Source: Terriglobia bacterium (lineage in GTDB: Bacteria > Acidobacteriota > Terriglobia > Terriglobales > Acidobacteriaceae). From it: a stretch of 64,000 nucleotides of DNA. A model generated the notes under the pieces. It searched no databases. It was not told where the DNA came from and saw nothing but the letters and a program-made list of their open reading frames with translations. Position numbers and translations under genes: made by a program. This document shows, in pieces, positions 53,256-62,650 of the stretch (positions are counted from its first letter, which is position 1; each line of letters starts with the position of its first letter). Where the stretch lies: assembly GCA_021324365.1 (NCBI GenBank), contig JAJPJE010000012.1, forward strand, positions 1 through 64,000. Reading direction: 5' to 3'.

Positions 53256-56200
53256 TGGGAACAGCACCGCAGACGGCACCAGAACGGAAATCGCGGCGGC
53301 GATTTGTAGCTGCCGTGGTTGCAATGGCGCTGCTGTTTGTGGGCACGATTAGTTCTGTTCTGTATCTCACCAGCGACAGCTTCCGAAGCTATGTTCGCGG
53401 ACGCGTTGTATCACAACTGGAGGAGATGACCGGTGGACGCGTAGAGCTTGGTCGGCTCGACTGGAATCTGTCGAAGCTTCAAGTGGAAGCGCAGGATCTG
53501 ACGATCCACGGACTGGAGGCGCCGGGCGACACGCCGTATGTGCATATCGGCCGCATGCGGCTGCAATTGAAGATTTTCTCGCTTCTAGAGCAGGACCTGG
53601 GCATCCGCGATCTTCTGCTCGACAGGCCAGTTGTTCACCTGATCGTTTATCCCGACGGACGCACGAATCAGCCGGTACCACGGAAGGCTCGTACATTACC
53701 CAGACCAAACCTGCAGCAACTGTTTCATGTTGAGTTGGACCGCACAGAGTTGCGGGATGGGCTGCTAATCGTGAACGAGCAGCGGATAGAGTTGAACGGT
53801 AATGCGCAGAATGTAATGGCAGAGATGTTTTACGCTGCCCGAACCGACGAGTACAAGGGAAGGGTGAAGGTTGGCAGCGTTGCTGTTCGATATGGAAATT
53901 ACCTTCCGACGCAACTGAGCACCGATTTTGAATTCGCGCTCAGACACGACCAGTTGGAGGTGAAGTCGGCAAAACTCAGCACGCCTAAGTCATCGGTGAC
54001 ACTCTCCGGATCAGTAAACAAGTTTTCCTCGCCTGTGGTGGAAGTGAGGTTTGAGGGGTCTGGTGATCTTGCAGAATTGGGCACAATTTCGCGCAATTCT
54101 GAACTGCGTAAAGGCTTTGTAGGAATATCCGGATCAGTCCAGTACTCGGCCGGGAACTACACTTCCAGCGGCAAGATAATTCTACGCGCGTTCCAGTATC
54201 AGGATCCGCAGCTTTCTCTAGAGAACGTAGATGCCACGGCGGACTACAACCTGAATCCCAAGCGGCTGATGCTTCGTAATCTAGTCACGCATGCGTTCGG
54301 AGGATCCCTCCGAGGAGAGGGTACGGTGGACAATTGGCTCGCCTCCCCGCAGATTCAACCCTCTGGGGAGAAGGCGCCTCTGCGGCCGCAGGTGGGGTCT
54401 GCGCAATTCCGTTTGGATGGTATTTCGCTCGCACAATTCATGAAAGCGGTCTCCACGCGCACTCTACCGCTGGACCGATTGAATGCAGCGGGCGCGATCT
54501 ACGGGACAATGAATCTTCACTGGCGCGCAACTCTTTCGAGTGCAACGGTCGGCTTTGACACAACGATAAGTCCTCCGGCGACGGTGGCTCCGGGCGTGCT
54601 GGCGGTTTCAGGAGAGGCTCACGGCAGCTATGAAGTCGCACGGAATCGCATCATGCTGACACAGGCGAGGGTTGATGCACCGGGGTTGCAGGCTACGGCT
54701 GCAGGCCCGATCGGAATCCGCAATCAGCAGATGGCTGTGAGCATCTCTGTACAAGACCTTTCCAGGGTGCAGCCGATTTTGAGTGCTCTCGGCCAGCATG
54801 TCCCGTGGCTGAGCGGCATTGCGGGCGGGGGAACGTTCCGGGGAAATATAAGCGGAACGTTGAACGCGCCCAGCGTGAGCGGACACGTCGAATTGCGTGC
54901 TGCGAGCTTGCCTGTCTCGGCGATTAAGCCGCAGAGCGCTCCCACACTTCCGGGCGCAAACATGCAACCTGCCGAGCGCCTGGAGTTCGACGCTATCTCC
55001 GGAGACGTTTCTCTCTCGCCGGATAACCTGGTGATTCACAACGGGACGGCCCGGCATAAGCAGACTAACGTTGAGTTCGATTTTTCGGCAGGCTTGAGCA
55101 ATGGCGCGTTACTCCCGAATTCGAGGATCTCCGGGCGCATTAATCTGGAGAACGAAGATGCCGCCGAGTTGGAGAGGGTGGTGGGTTATTCGTATCCAGT
55201 GCAGGGAAAAGTGGCCGCGAACCTGCAGATTGCCGGAACCGAAGCCATGCCGCAAGCCTCTTGTCACGTACAGGTGAGCGATCCGGTGTTTGGTGCAGAA
55301 GCGGCGAAGCTGCTGACCGCCGACATCACGCTTTCACCCGACCGCGTGAGCGCTTCGCGGTTCACCATCATTCAGAATGGCGGCCGCATCAGTGGCACCG
55401 GATATTACGAAGTGGATTCCACGGCCTTCCAGTTCCGGGCTGACGGTCAGAATCTTGACATTTCGAAAATCCACTACCTCCAACGCCCGAATATGCGGAT
55501 TGCCGGAAAATTTAATTTCGTGGCAGACGGGTCAGGTAACACGAGAGAGCCGGTGATCAACGCCGATGTACACGCAACTAAGCTGGCGTTGAACGACCAA
55601 AGCATTGGTGATCTAAACCTGAGTGCGGACACCAAAGGAGAGGTGCTGCAACTAACCGCGCATTCTGATTTTGAGAGAGCGCTCGTCAATCTGGACGGAA
55701 CAGTGCGCCTGCGAAGAGATTTTCCCGCACAAGTGAAACTGACATTTTCCGAATTCAATCTAGCGCCATTTATCCCTAGCCGTGCCGCCACGACCACGCG
55801 GATGGCAGGAACGCTGATGGCGAGCGGACCGCTTCGCGATCCGAAGCAATTCATGGCGACGTTGGAGCTTTCGCAATTGGCGGCCACCATGCACAGAATC
55901 AACTTAACGAACAGCGGTCCGGTGCGAATGGGGATCAACGCGCAGGAGCTGCGAATAGAAAGCCTGAAGCTGCAGGGTGAAGATACGGAACTGTCGGCGG
56001 CCGGCACCGTATCGCTCACGGGGAGGAAGCAGGTCCGGGTCGCGGCCAGCGGCCATGTGAACTTGCGAATCGCGCAGACGCTCGACCCCGATCTGGTGAC
56101 GTCCGGGAGTATGACACTGAACGTCGATATTGCCGGAACGGTGGCGCGTCCGCGCGTGCTGGGGCAGGTGACGGTTGCGAATGGTGCAATTGCTCTCATC

Positions 56201-57310
56201 GATCTGCCTAATGGCCTGAGCAACATCAATGGAACCTTGATCTTCGACCAGGATCAGTTGAGCGTGCAGTCGATGACCGCGCGTACCGGGGGCGGAAGCA
56301 TTCAGGTGGGAGGTTATATTGCGTACAGGAATGAGCTTTCGTTCAACCTGACCGCCTTGGGAAATGATGTCCGATTGCGCTATCCGCAGGGGGTCAGTTC
56401 GACGGCAGACATGACCCTGAGGTTGGCAGGAACGCTGAAGAACTCGACGCTCTCCGGCGACATCACGGTGACGCGCTTCGGCATTACTCCTCAGTTCGAC
56501 CTGGCGTTGTACCTGGCGAGAAGCAAGATGGCGCCGCAGGCTCCGAATCCGGATTCTCCAACCTATAACCTGCATTTAGATATGCATGTAGTGTCGACGC
56601 CCGAGCTGCAAGTGCAGACTACGGTCGGCAAACTGGCGGGCGATGTTGACCTGCGTGTGCGTGGCACAGCCGCCAAACCCGTGGTGCTGGGACGGATCAA
56701 CATCACGGAAGGGCAAATCGCATTTAACGGCACCGATTATGAGTTGCGGCGCGGCGACATCACCTTCACAAACCCGGTCGGCATCGTTCCGGTGCTGAAT
56801 GTCGAAGCAGCGACACGAATCCGTAATTACGACATCACGCTGACATTTCATGGCGACGTGAACCACCTGGCCACGAATTATCGTTCCGATCCACCGTTGC
56901 CGGAAGGCGATGTCGTCAGCCTGCTGGCGTTCGGGCGTACGCGGGAAGAAACAGACCTGAGCAGTACCAGCAGTTTCGGGCTGAACGGAACCGTCTCTAA
57001 TGCGTTGTTGGGCGAGGCGCTGAATTCCGCGGTTGGAGATCGTGTACAGAAGCTGTTCGGAGTGAGCCGAATCAAGATCTCTCCAGATTACGCGACAACA
57101 ACGACGAACCCGACAGCTCAGGTCACAATCGAACAGCAGGTCTCGAAGAAGATTACGGTCACGTACATCACCAGCCTCACGCAGACCACATATTCTCAAC
57201 AGGCAATCCAGGTGGAGTACAACATCAACCGTGACGTTTCCGTTATCGGCGGCAGGGACCTGTACGGCATCGTATCTTTCGACGTAAAAATTAGGCAACG
57301 CAGGAAGTAA
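53255..57310 (+). CDS. tamB: TamB-family translocation/lipid-transfer protein
   Basis: The 1351-residue protein starts at ATG 53255, overlapping the SurA-like stop. One membrane helix near the N-terminus (FVAAVVAMALLFVGTISSVLYL) anchors it to the inner membrane. The long rest is the repetitive beta structure of the AsmA/TamB group, and the C-terminal DUF490 part contains GRINITEGQIAFNGTDYELRRGDI split by short loops and DPPLPEGDVVSLLAFGRTREE, both TamB hallmarks. It should span the periplasm and work with the Omp85 partner in outer-membrane protein or phospholipid transport. Confidence 0.92.
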   Translation: MGTAPQTAPERKSRRRFVAAVVAMALLFVGTISSVLYLTSDSFRSYVRGRVVSQLEEMTGGRVELGRLDWNLSKLQVEAQDLTIHGLEAPGDTPYVHIGRMRLQLKIFSLLEQDLGIRDLLLDRPVVHLIVYPDGRTNQPVPRKARTLPRPNLQQLFHVELDRTELRDGLLIVNEQRIELNGNAQNVMAEMFYAARTDEYKGRVKVGSVAVRYGNYLPTQLSTDFEFALRHDQLEVKSAKLSTPKSSVTLSGSVNKFSSPVVEVRFEGSGDLAELGTISRNSELRKGFVGISGSVQYSAGNYTSSGKIILRAFQYQDPQLSLENVDATADYNLNPKRLMLRNLVTHAFGGSLRGEGTVDNWLASPQIQPSGEKAPLRPQVGSAQFRLDGISLAQFMKAVSTRTLPLDRLNAAGAIYGTMNLHWRATLSSATVGFDTTISPPATVAPGVLAVSGEAHGSYEVARNRIMLTQARVDAPGLQATAAGPIGIRNQQMAVSISVQDLSRVQPILSALGQHVPWLSGIAGGGTFRGNISGTLNAPSVSGHVELRAASLPVSAIKPQSAPTLPGANMQPAERLEFDAISGDVSLSPDNLVIHNGTARHKQTNVEFDFSAGLSNGALLPNSRISGRINLENEDAAELERVVGYSYPVQGKVAANLQIAGTEAMPQASCHVQVSDPVFGAEAAKLLTADITLSPDRVSASRFTIIQNGGRISGTGYYEVDSTAFQFRADGQNLDISKIHYLQRPNMRIAGKFNFVADGSGNTREPVINADVHATKLALNDQSIGDLNLSADTKGEVLQLTAHSDFERALVNLDGTVRLRRDFPAQVKLTFSEFNLAPFIPSRAATTTRMAGTLMASGPLRDPKQFMATLELSQLAATMHRINLTNSGPVRMGINAQELRIESLKLQGEDTELSAAGTVSLTGRKQVRVAASGHVNLRIAQTLDPDLVTSGSMTLNVDIAGTVARPRVLGQVTVANGAIALIDLPNGLSNINGTLIFDQDQLSVQSMTARTGGGSIQVGGYIAYRNELSFNLTALGNDVRLRYPQGVSSTADMTLRLAGTLKNSTLSGDITVTRFGITPQFDLALYLARSKMAPQAPNPDSPTYNLHLDMHVVSTPELQVQTTVGKLAGDVDLRVRGTAAKPVVLGRINITEGQIAFNGTDYELRRGDITFTNPVGIVPVLNVEAATRIRNYDITLTFHGDVNHLATNYRSDPPLPEGDVVSLLAFGRTREETDLSSTSSFGLNGTVSNALLGEALNSAVGDRVQKLFGVSRIKISPDYATTTTNPTAQVTIEQQVSKKITVTYITSLTQTTYSQQAIQVEYNINRDVSVIGGRDLYGIVSFDVKIRQRRK

Positions 57311-57326
57311 CATCCTCTCGAGTGAA

Positions 57327-57992
57327 ATGCCGACCGATTTCGAAAGCGAGCTGCTACGACAGCGTAACGAGATGGTGCAAATCCAGCTCAGGAAACGCGG
57401 CATTCACGACGAACGAGTCCTCAACGCCATGGCGATGGTGCCGCGCCACGAGTTCGTTCCGTGGCAACTGCAGCGAGAAGCGTACAGAGACTCACCGGTT
57501 CCGATTGGCGAAGGGCAGACAATTTCGCAACCCTATATCGTCGCGTACATGTTGCAGGCACTACGATTACATTTCGAAGATGAGGTGCTCGAAGTAGGGA
57601 CGGGGACTGGCTACGCGGCGGCCGTGATGAGCCGGATTGTGCGTGAGGTGTACACCATCGAACGGTTCGAGACATTGGCTGGCGATGCAAGAAAAATGTT
57701 TGCGCAATTGGGTTATGAGAACGTCCATGTGATCGTGGGCGACGGAAGCGAAGGATATGCTTCAGCGGCTCCGTATGACGCTATCGTAGTGGCCGCGGCC
57801 GCTCCAAGGGTTCCGGAAGCACTGTTATCGCAGCTGAAAAAAGGCAGCCGCATGGTACTTCCGGTTGGCTCGTCGGAACTGCAGCAGTTGCTGCTAGTCA
57901 CGAAGCACGACGGAGAAGTAGACAGACGATACCTGGATGCGTGCCGCTTTGTGCCTCTGATCGGAAAGCAAGGCTACGCCGTGGAACACTGA
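57327..57992 (+). CDS. pcm: Protein-L-isoaspartate O-methyltransferase Pcm
   Basis: This SAM-dependent repair enzyme of 221 residues methylates isoaspartyl residues in damaged proteins. Motif I is EVGTGTGYAAAVMSR, the pre-motif region is GEGQTISQPYIVAYML, and the post motif is YDAIVVAAAAPRVPEALLSQL; all match Pcm. The length is normal. It follows tamB by 16 bases and could be read from the same transcript. Proteins of long-lived envelope complexes are plausible substrates but this is only context. Confidence 0.94.
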   Translation: MPTDFESELLRQRNEMVQIQLRKRGIHDERVLNAMAMVPRHEFVPWQLQREAYRDSPVPIGEGQTISQPYIVAYMLQALRLHFEDEVLEVGTGTGYAAAVMSRIVREVYTIERFETLAGDARKMFAQLGYENVHVIVGDGSEGYASAAPYDAIVVAAAAPRVPEALLSQLKKGSRMVLPVGSSELQQLLLVTKHDGEVDRRYLDACRFVPLIGKQGYAVEH

Positions 57993-58027
57993 GCTCGAAG
58001 CGAGCACACCTGCTTTAGAATGTTGGT

Positions 58028-58891
58028 GTGGCGCTGATTCGAAGTCTGGGGACGACCCTCGAAATGATCAAGTGGGAGCATTCGGTTTTTGCGCTCCCCT
58101 TTGCGCTTTGCGGTGCCATGCTCGCGGCCGGCGGCTTTCCTACCATTCATCAGCTGCTCTGGATCGTGATTGCGATGGTTTCTGCGCGCTCCGCAGCGAT
58201 GGCATTCAATCGTCTGGCTGATGCAACCATCGATGCGGCGAATCCACGCACCAGGATGAGGGCGCTTCCCGCCGGCACTCTTTCCCGGGAGTTCGTCGCA
58301 CTATTTACGGTGGCCTCGTGTGCGGTATTTGTATTTGCGGCTTCGCGATTGAATCATCTGGCACTCTGGCTGTCGCCAGTAGCGCTTGCTGTTCTGCTTT
58401 CCTATTCCTATACGAAGCGATTCACGCGATGGTCGCACCTAATGCTCGGTTTTGCTCTCGGAATTGCACCGGCGGCGGCGTGGATCGCGATCCGTGGATC
58501 GCTCGATCCAAGAATCCTCATCCTGACAGGTGCGGTCACGTTTTGGGTTGGCGGATTCGATGTGCTGTACGCGTGCCAGGACTACGACTTCGATTGCAAG
58601 TACGGCCTGCATTCGGTTCCACGATACCTGGGGATTTCGAGAGCATTGCTATTTGCTCGAGTCCTGCATGCTGCGATGATCGGACTGCTGATCTGGCTGG
58701 TCGTTGCGTTTCACCTGGGAATTCTGGCCGCCGTGGGAATCGCGGCCGTGGTCATTCTGCTCGGCTACGAGCACTCACTGGTATCACATGACGATCTGAG
58801 CAAATTGAACGCTGCTTTCTTCACGATGAACGGAGTCATTTCCGTGGCGTTCTTCGCGTTTGTGGCGGCGGATTTGCTGGTGCGCCGATAG
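58028..58891 (+). CDS. mqnP: UbiA-family prenyltransferase, probably menaquinone MqnP-type
   Basis: The 287-residue membrane protein has about eight helices and the two Asp-rich prenyl-diphosphate sites as NRLADATIDAANPRTRMRAL and DVLYACQDYDFDCKYGLHS. This is UbiA-like. The aminofutalosine synthase MqnE about 1.3 kb downstream shows that the organism uses the futalosine route, so the likely reaction is prenylation of 1,4-dihydroxy-6-naphthoate (MqnP) rather than ubiquinone synthesis. The GTG start at 58028 is the first in frame. The assignment to MqnP is inference from context. Confidence 0.8.
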   Translation: MALIRSLGTTLEMIKWEHSVFALPFALCGAMLAAGGFPTIHQLLWIVIAMVSARSAAMAFNRLADATIDAANPRTRMRALPAGTLSREFVALFTVASCAVFVFAASRLNHLALWLSPVALAVLLSYSYTKRFTRWSHLMLGFALGIAPAAAWIAIRGSLDPRILILTGAVTFWVGGFDVLYACQDYDFDCKYGLHSVPRYLGISRALLFARVLHAAMIGLLIWLVVAFHLGILAAVGIAAVVILLGYEHSLVSHDDLSKLNAAFFTMNGVISVAFFAFVAADLLVRR

Positions 58892-58896
58892 GCAGC

Positions 58897-60087
58897 CTAC
58901 TTCAACTGCATCATCAGTACGCGGCCGTCGGAGTGGAAGCTGCCGCCGGTCGCGGTAAACGCGGTCTGGATTGGGTCCTTCGGCAGGACGTAGGTGCTGG
59001 CTGCGATTAAGCCCGTCTCGCCGAGGGTTGAGCCAACGAAGTCGCGCTCCAGATCAACGTTGGGATCGATCTTGTGAGTGATGCTGCCATTTCGATTGTC
59101 TTTTTCGAAGCCGATGTCGTGTGTCGCGGCGCCTACCCAGACAGTCTGCCCTTCGAAGTCGAACGGCGCTTTCCAGACTCGCAAGTGATTTCGGCTCTCG
59201 ACCACCTGCACCGGCTCCGCCCGGGCAAATCCGTAATCCTGAGAACGGCCGAATAGCATCAACTCACTCATCGGCATGGCCGTATAGGTTTTGTTCGAGA
59301 GTGTAGATACAACGGCGTGTAGCACTGCATCCTGCTTGGTTTTGTCTACCTGCACCCATCCAGCCTGCTCAAAAGCGTTCTTCATTTTGTCTTCGGGGCC
59401 AATGATCACAAAGTTGACCATGTCACCCTTATTGCCCTGGGCATCGGTTACACGGCGGGGTATCTTGCCAAAAATATCCGCGGGAATAATGAGAGGTTTT
59501 GCCGTGGTGACCGCATTCGCAACAGCTCTGGCCGGCACAATCTTTACTGAGACGCTGAAGTACCCAGAACCAGCCTCATCGGATGCCTCGTTAATGCCGA
59601 GGAAGAGGCGCCCCGAGTGAGTTGCTTCAAAGGTCTTGCTATCGCCGATCAGAAAGGGAACTGCAGCCTGACTATTGCTGATGCGAGCAATCAGGGCGCC
59701 GCGCCCCGCGTCGTTTACAGGAAGAGCACGCAGAGCATCCCTCAACGTGCGCGCAGTGCCCTGAGGGCCGACGTTTGAATCCTCCATATACTTGAGCGTC
59801 CCTTGGCTGTTGACTGTGACTTTGTCTCCGACGAGCAGATCGATTCCGGTGTCGGTCCAGGGCTGCTGCGCCGAGATTTTTAACTGCTTTCGTTTCACCT
59901 TCGGTGGCGCCGAAGTTTTCTCGACAGGGGCAACGTCGTTTGGTGCGGGTGTGGTGCTCGGATTGTTGACCGCAGGCTTTGTTGACTGCACGTTCTGCTG
60001 CCCTGCGGGCTGGATCTGTTGTTGCGGAACCTGGAATTGTACAAAAGGAGCCGACCCTAATAGAACGATGAGGACAGAGAAAACCAT
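58897..60087 (-). CDS. Exported LssY_C-domain protein with lectin-like N-terminal domain
   Basis: The 396-residue protein has a signal (FSVLIVLLGSAPFVQ), a Gln/Pro-rich spacer, then a beta domain with QQPWTDTGIDLLVGDKVTVNSQGTLKY split over turns, PFLIGDSKTF and GRLFLGINEASD. This looks like the PA-IL-type sugar-binding fold. The C-terminal half is LssY_C: MVNFVIIGPEDKMKNAFEQAGW, KTYTAMPMSELMLFGRSQDYGFARA. It is read opposite to the menaquinone genes and stands between them. Its role is unknown; the outer surface or periplasm is expected. Confidence 0.78.
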   Translation of the reverse strand: MVFSVLIVLLGSAPFVQFQVPQQQIQPAGQQNVQSTKPAVNNPSTTPAPNDVAPVEKTSAPPKVKRKQLKISAQQPWTDTGIDLLVGDKVTVNSQGTLKYMEDSNVGPQGTARTLRDALRALPVNDAGRGALIARISNSQAAVPFLIGDSKTFEATHSGRLFLGINEASDEAGSGYFSVSVKIVPARAVANAVTTAKPLIIPADIFGKIPRRVTDAQGNKGDMVNFVIIGPEDKMKNAFEQAGWVQVDKTKQDAVLHAVVSTLSNKTYTAMPMSELMLFGRSQDYGFARAEPVQVVESRNHLRVWKAPFDFEGQTVWVGAATHDIGFEKDNRNGSITHKIDPNVDLERDFVGSTLGETGLIAASTYVLPKDPIQTAFTATGGSFHSDGRVLMMQLK

Positions 60088-60234
60088 GGCTCATTGGGTA
60101 TCCGACTTCGGATGCCTTCCACAATTTTATGCCGAGTTGAGCGGCAGCAAAACTAGAGTGGCCACGCGGCCTGTTGAAATCGACTCGGCAATGGTTTGTG
60201 ACGTCGAGCGGTACCTACGGTATCATCATAGATT

Positions 60235-61371
60235 ATGGCTCAAGCCGTGATGCATGCCTTCCAGACCGATGATCCGCGACTGAAGCCGCTGTTCGAGAAA
60301 GTTCTCGCCGGTATCCGTTTGAGTGCTGAGGACGCTCTCACTCTATACCAGTCGAAGGACATACTGGCGCTGGGCTGGCTGGCGAACCATGTACGCGAAC
60401 GCATGCACGGCGATCGTGCCTATTTTAATGTTAATCGGCATATCAATCCCACGAACGTTTGTGTCGCCTATTGCCGCCTGTGTGCCTTCGGACGAAAGAA
60501 AGATGCTCCGGGCGCATACACCATGGCATTGGAAGAGGCGTGGCAATCGGCAGCTTCGGGCTATTCAGAAGCGGTAACCGAGTTTCATATCGTTGGTGGA
60601 CTCCATCCCGACCTGCCGTTCGAGTATTTTCTCGACCTTGTGTCCGGTCTGAAGCAGCGCTTTCCGCAGGTACACCTGAAAGCGTTCACCATGGTGGAAG
60701 TCGCGTTCCTGGCCAAACGCGCAAAGCTTTCGATACGCGAGACCCTGCAGAAATTGAAAGCGGCGGGCGTGGATTCGCTTCCGGGCGGTGGCGCCGAAAT
60801 TTTTGCAGAACGTGTGCGGCACATTATCTGCGATCACAAGATTGACGGCAGCCAATGGCTGGAGACGGCGCACATCGCACATGAGCTCGGGTTGAAGTCC
60901 AATGCGACAATGCTGTACGGTCACATCGAGAACGACGAGGATCGCGTCGATCATCTGATGAAACTGCGAGCGCTACAGGACGAAACCCACGGGTTTCAGA
61001 CTTTCATCCCGCTTGCATTTCATCCGGATAATACGCCGCTGAGTCATCTACCGTGGACAACCGGATTTGACGACATCAAGCAGATCGCGGTTTCGCGACT
61101 GACACTTGACAATTTTCCGCACATAAAATCTTACTGGCAGATGATGACACCAAAGATCGCGCAGATCTCGTTGCGCTTTGGGGCTGATGACATCGACGGC
61201 ACCGTGGTTGAAGAGAAGATCTATCATGATGCGGGAGCGGACACGCCGCAAGGACTGCGAAGGCAGGAACTCGTTCGGTTGATCAAAGAAGCAGGCCGCG
61301 AGCCAATCGAGCGCGACACTCTCTACCGTCCGGTCACTCGAACCGAAACCACGTTCACCATTTCTGTCTAA
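60235..61371 (+). CDS. mqnE: Aminofutalosine synthase MqnE
   Basis: This radical SAM enzyme of 378 residues joins the enolpyruvyl benzoate unit to the SAM-derived adenosyl part in the futalosine menaquinone pathway. The cluster motif is CVAYCRLC (CX3CX2C), preceded by NVNRHINPTNV. The segments EFHIVGGLHPDLPFEYFLDL, GVDSLPGGGAEIF and LGLKSNATMLYGHIE are the MqnE/MqnC-family signature, and the details fit MqnE. MqnP is nearby. A 9-bp hairpin follows the stop. Confidence 0.92.
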   Translation: MAQAVMHAFQTDDPRLKPLFEKVLAGIRLSAEDALTLYQSKDILALGWLANHVRERMHGDRAYFNVNRHINPTNVCVAYCRLCAFGRKKDAPGAYTMALEEAWQSAASGYSEAVTEFHIVGGLHPDLPFEYFLDLVSGLKQRFPQVHLKAFTMVEVAFLAKRAKLSIRETLQKLKAAGVDSLPGGGAEIFAERVRHIICDHKIDGSQWLETAHIAHELGLKSNATMLYGHIENDEDRVDHLMKLRALQDETHGFQTFIPLAFHPDNTPLSHLPWTTGFDDIKQIAVSRLTLDNFPHIKSYWQMMTPKIAQISLRFGADDIDGTVVEEKIYHDAGADTPQGLRRQELVRLIKEAGREPIERDTLYRPVTRTETTFTISV

Positions 61372-61387
61372 GGTCGCGAAAGTGCCA

Positions 61388-61413
61388 CAAAAGCGGTGTG
61401 GTTGCCGCTTTTG
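61388..61413 (+). terminator. Terminator-like hairpin after mqnE
   Basis: CAAAAGCGG pairs perfectly with CCGCTTTTG around an eight-base loop, 16 bases after the mqnE stop. The T-run is part of the stem, so efficiency is uncertain. It separates mqnE from the next gene. Confidence 0.5.
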
Positions 61414-61573
61414 GAACCGCGTCCAAGTTCAACTGTAACAGCATGTTGCGAGCCAAGTTATTCGTGTTGTGAAGCAACGCATAGAAGGCGCTCTTGCTTC
61501 TTATCGTTCAGGTGTAAAATTCCAGTTAATCAAGGTGTGCTGGGCGGGGCAAGCTCCTGCTTTCGAGGCTTGA

Positions 61574-62623
61574 ATGAATGTCCACGTCAGCTACAAGCTT
61601 CTTAAAACTTCCGATCTTGAACACGAAATCAATCAACAAATTCATAAACTTGAGAAACGGCTGCAGGTTTTTCGCCCCGATTTGATTCATCTGCATGCGA
61701 TCATCGAAGAGAAGCCTGCCCGGGCGGGTATAGAGGCACGCCTGGACCTGCGGCTTCCGTCGGGAGATATTGCAGCACGAGAACTTGCATCCAGCGCAGA
61801 AGCTGCCATCAAAGGCGCATTTGAAGATCTGCTTGAGAGACTCGGCAAACACAAAGATAAACTTCGTGCGCAGCACAAATGGCCAAACAGGAGGCGCGTG
61901 GCGAGAACGCGTCCGGTGCCGGAAACGCCATTCGAGGAGACGGTTGCAGCGGTACAGATTCCACAGGCTTCAGAGGAGGACATCAGCTCGTATTTGAATG
62001 CGAATCTGCCGCGCCTGCGCAGGTTTGTCGAACGAGAGATTACCTATCGAGAAAATAACGACGAATTGACTCCCGGCCAATTAGGCACTGATGAGGTCAT
62101 CGACGAAGCGATTGCGAATGCCCTCGACCATCACGAGAAACCGGAGAAACTCTCGCTGGAACCGTGGCTATATCGACTTGCACTTCGCGCTATCAGTGAT
62201 CTCGGACGACGCAGCCGGGAAGACGAGTCGTCATTGAGTCTGGATCAGCCAGCCAGGGTTTACGACATGTCCGCTACCATCCATGACGAACTGCGAACGG
62301 AATACCATCAGCCGGACGAAGTAACCTCGCGCGAGAGCCTGATTGCGAATCGTGGTTTGTCATCGCCAGAGGATACGGCCGCGCAGAGCGAAGTCATTAC
62401 TCTGATCGAGCGCGCACTTCACGGCACAAAGCCTGAGGATCGTGAAGCGTTTCTTCTGTTTACGATTGAAGGTTTCACGGTCGACGAAATCGTTGCCATC
62501 AGCAGCCGCCCCGTCGATGCAGTGCGCAATTCGATTAATTCGGCACGGGAATATTTGCGACGCAATCTGCCTGTCCCCAGTCATCTAAAAGATAAACTAC
62601 TCGAGCACTCCAAAGCTGTTTAG
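61574..62623 (+). CDS. Ribosome-hibernation (HPF/RaiA) domain fused to sigma-70-like domain
   Basis: Residues 1 to about 105 form an S30AE/HPF fold: MNVHVSYKLLKTSDLEHEI, then HLHAIIEEKP, and AAIKGAFEDLLERLGKHKDKLRAQ, where GKHKDKLR is the typical end. Residues about 135-345 look like an ECF-type sigma: a region-2-like helix block (EEDISSYLNANLPRLRRFVER, EPWLYRLALRAISDLGRRSRE) and a region-4-like block (EDREAFLLFTIEGFTVDEIV, DAVRNSINSAREYLRRNL). GAGG precedes the ATG. So one protein joins ribosome binding and possible promoter or RNA binding. The next gene is eRF1-like. I cannot tell if the sigma part still binds RNA polymerase. Confidence 0.78.
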   Translation: MNVHVSYKLLKTSDLEHEINQQIHKLEKRLQVFRPDLIHLHAIIEEKPARAGIEARLDLRLPSGDIAARELASSAEAAIKGAFEDLLERLGKHKDKLRAQHKWPNRRRVARTRPVPETPFEETVAAVQIPQASEEDISSYLNANLPRLRRFVEREITYRENNDELTPGQLGTDEVIDEAIANALDHHEKPEKLSLEPWLYRLALRAISDLGRRSREDESSLSLDQPARVYDMSATIHDELRTEYHQPDEVTSRESLIANRGLSSPEDTAAQSEVITLIERALHGTKPEDREAFLLFTIEGFTVDEIVAISSRPVDAVRNSINSAREYLRRNLPVPSHLKDKLLEHSKAV

Positions 62624-62650
62624 GCCCCCGGCCATTTTCAGGAGATGTCC

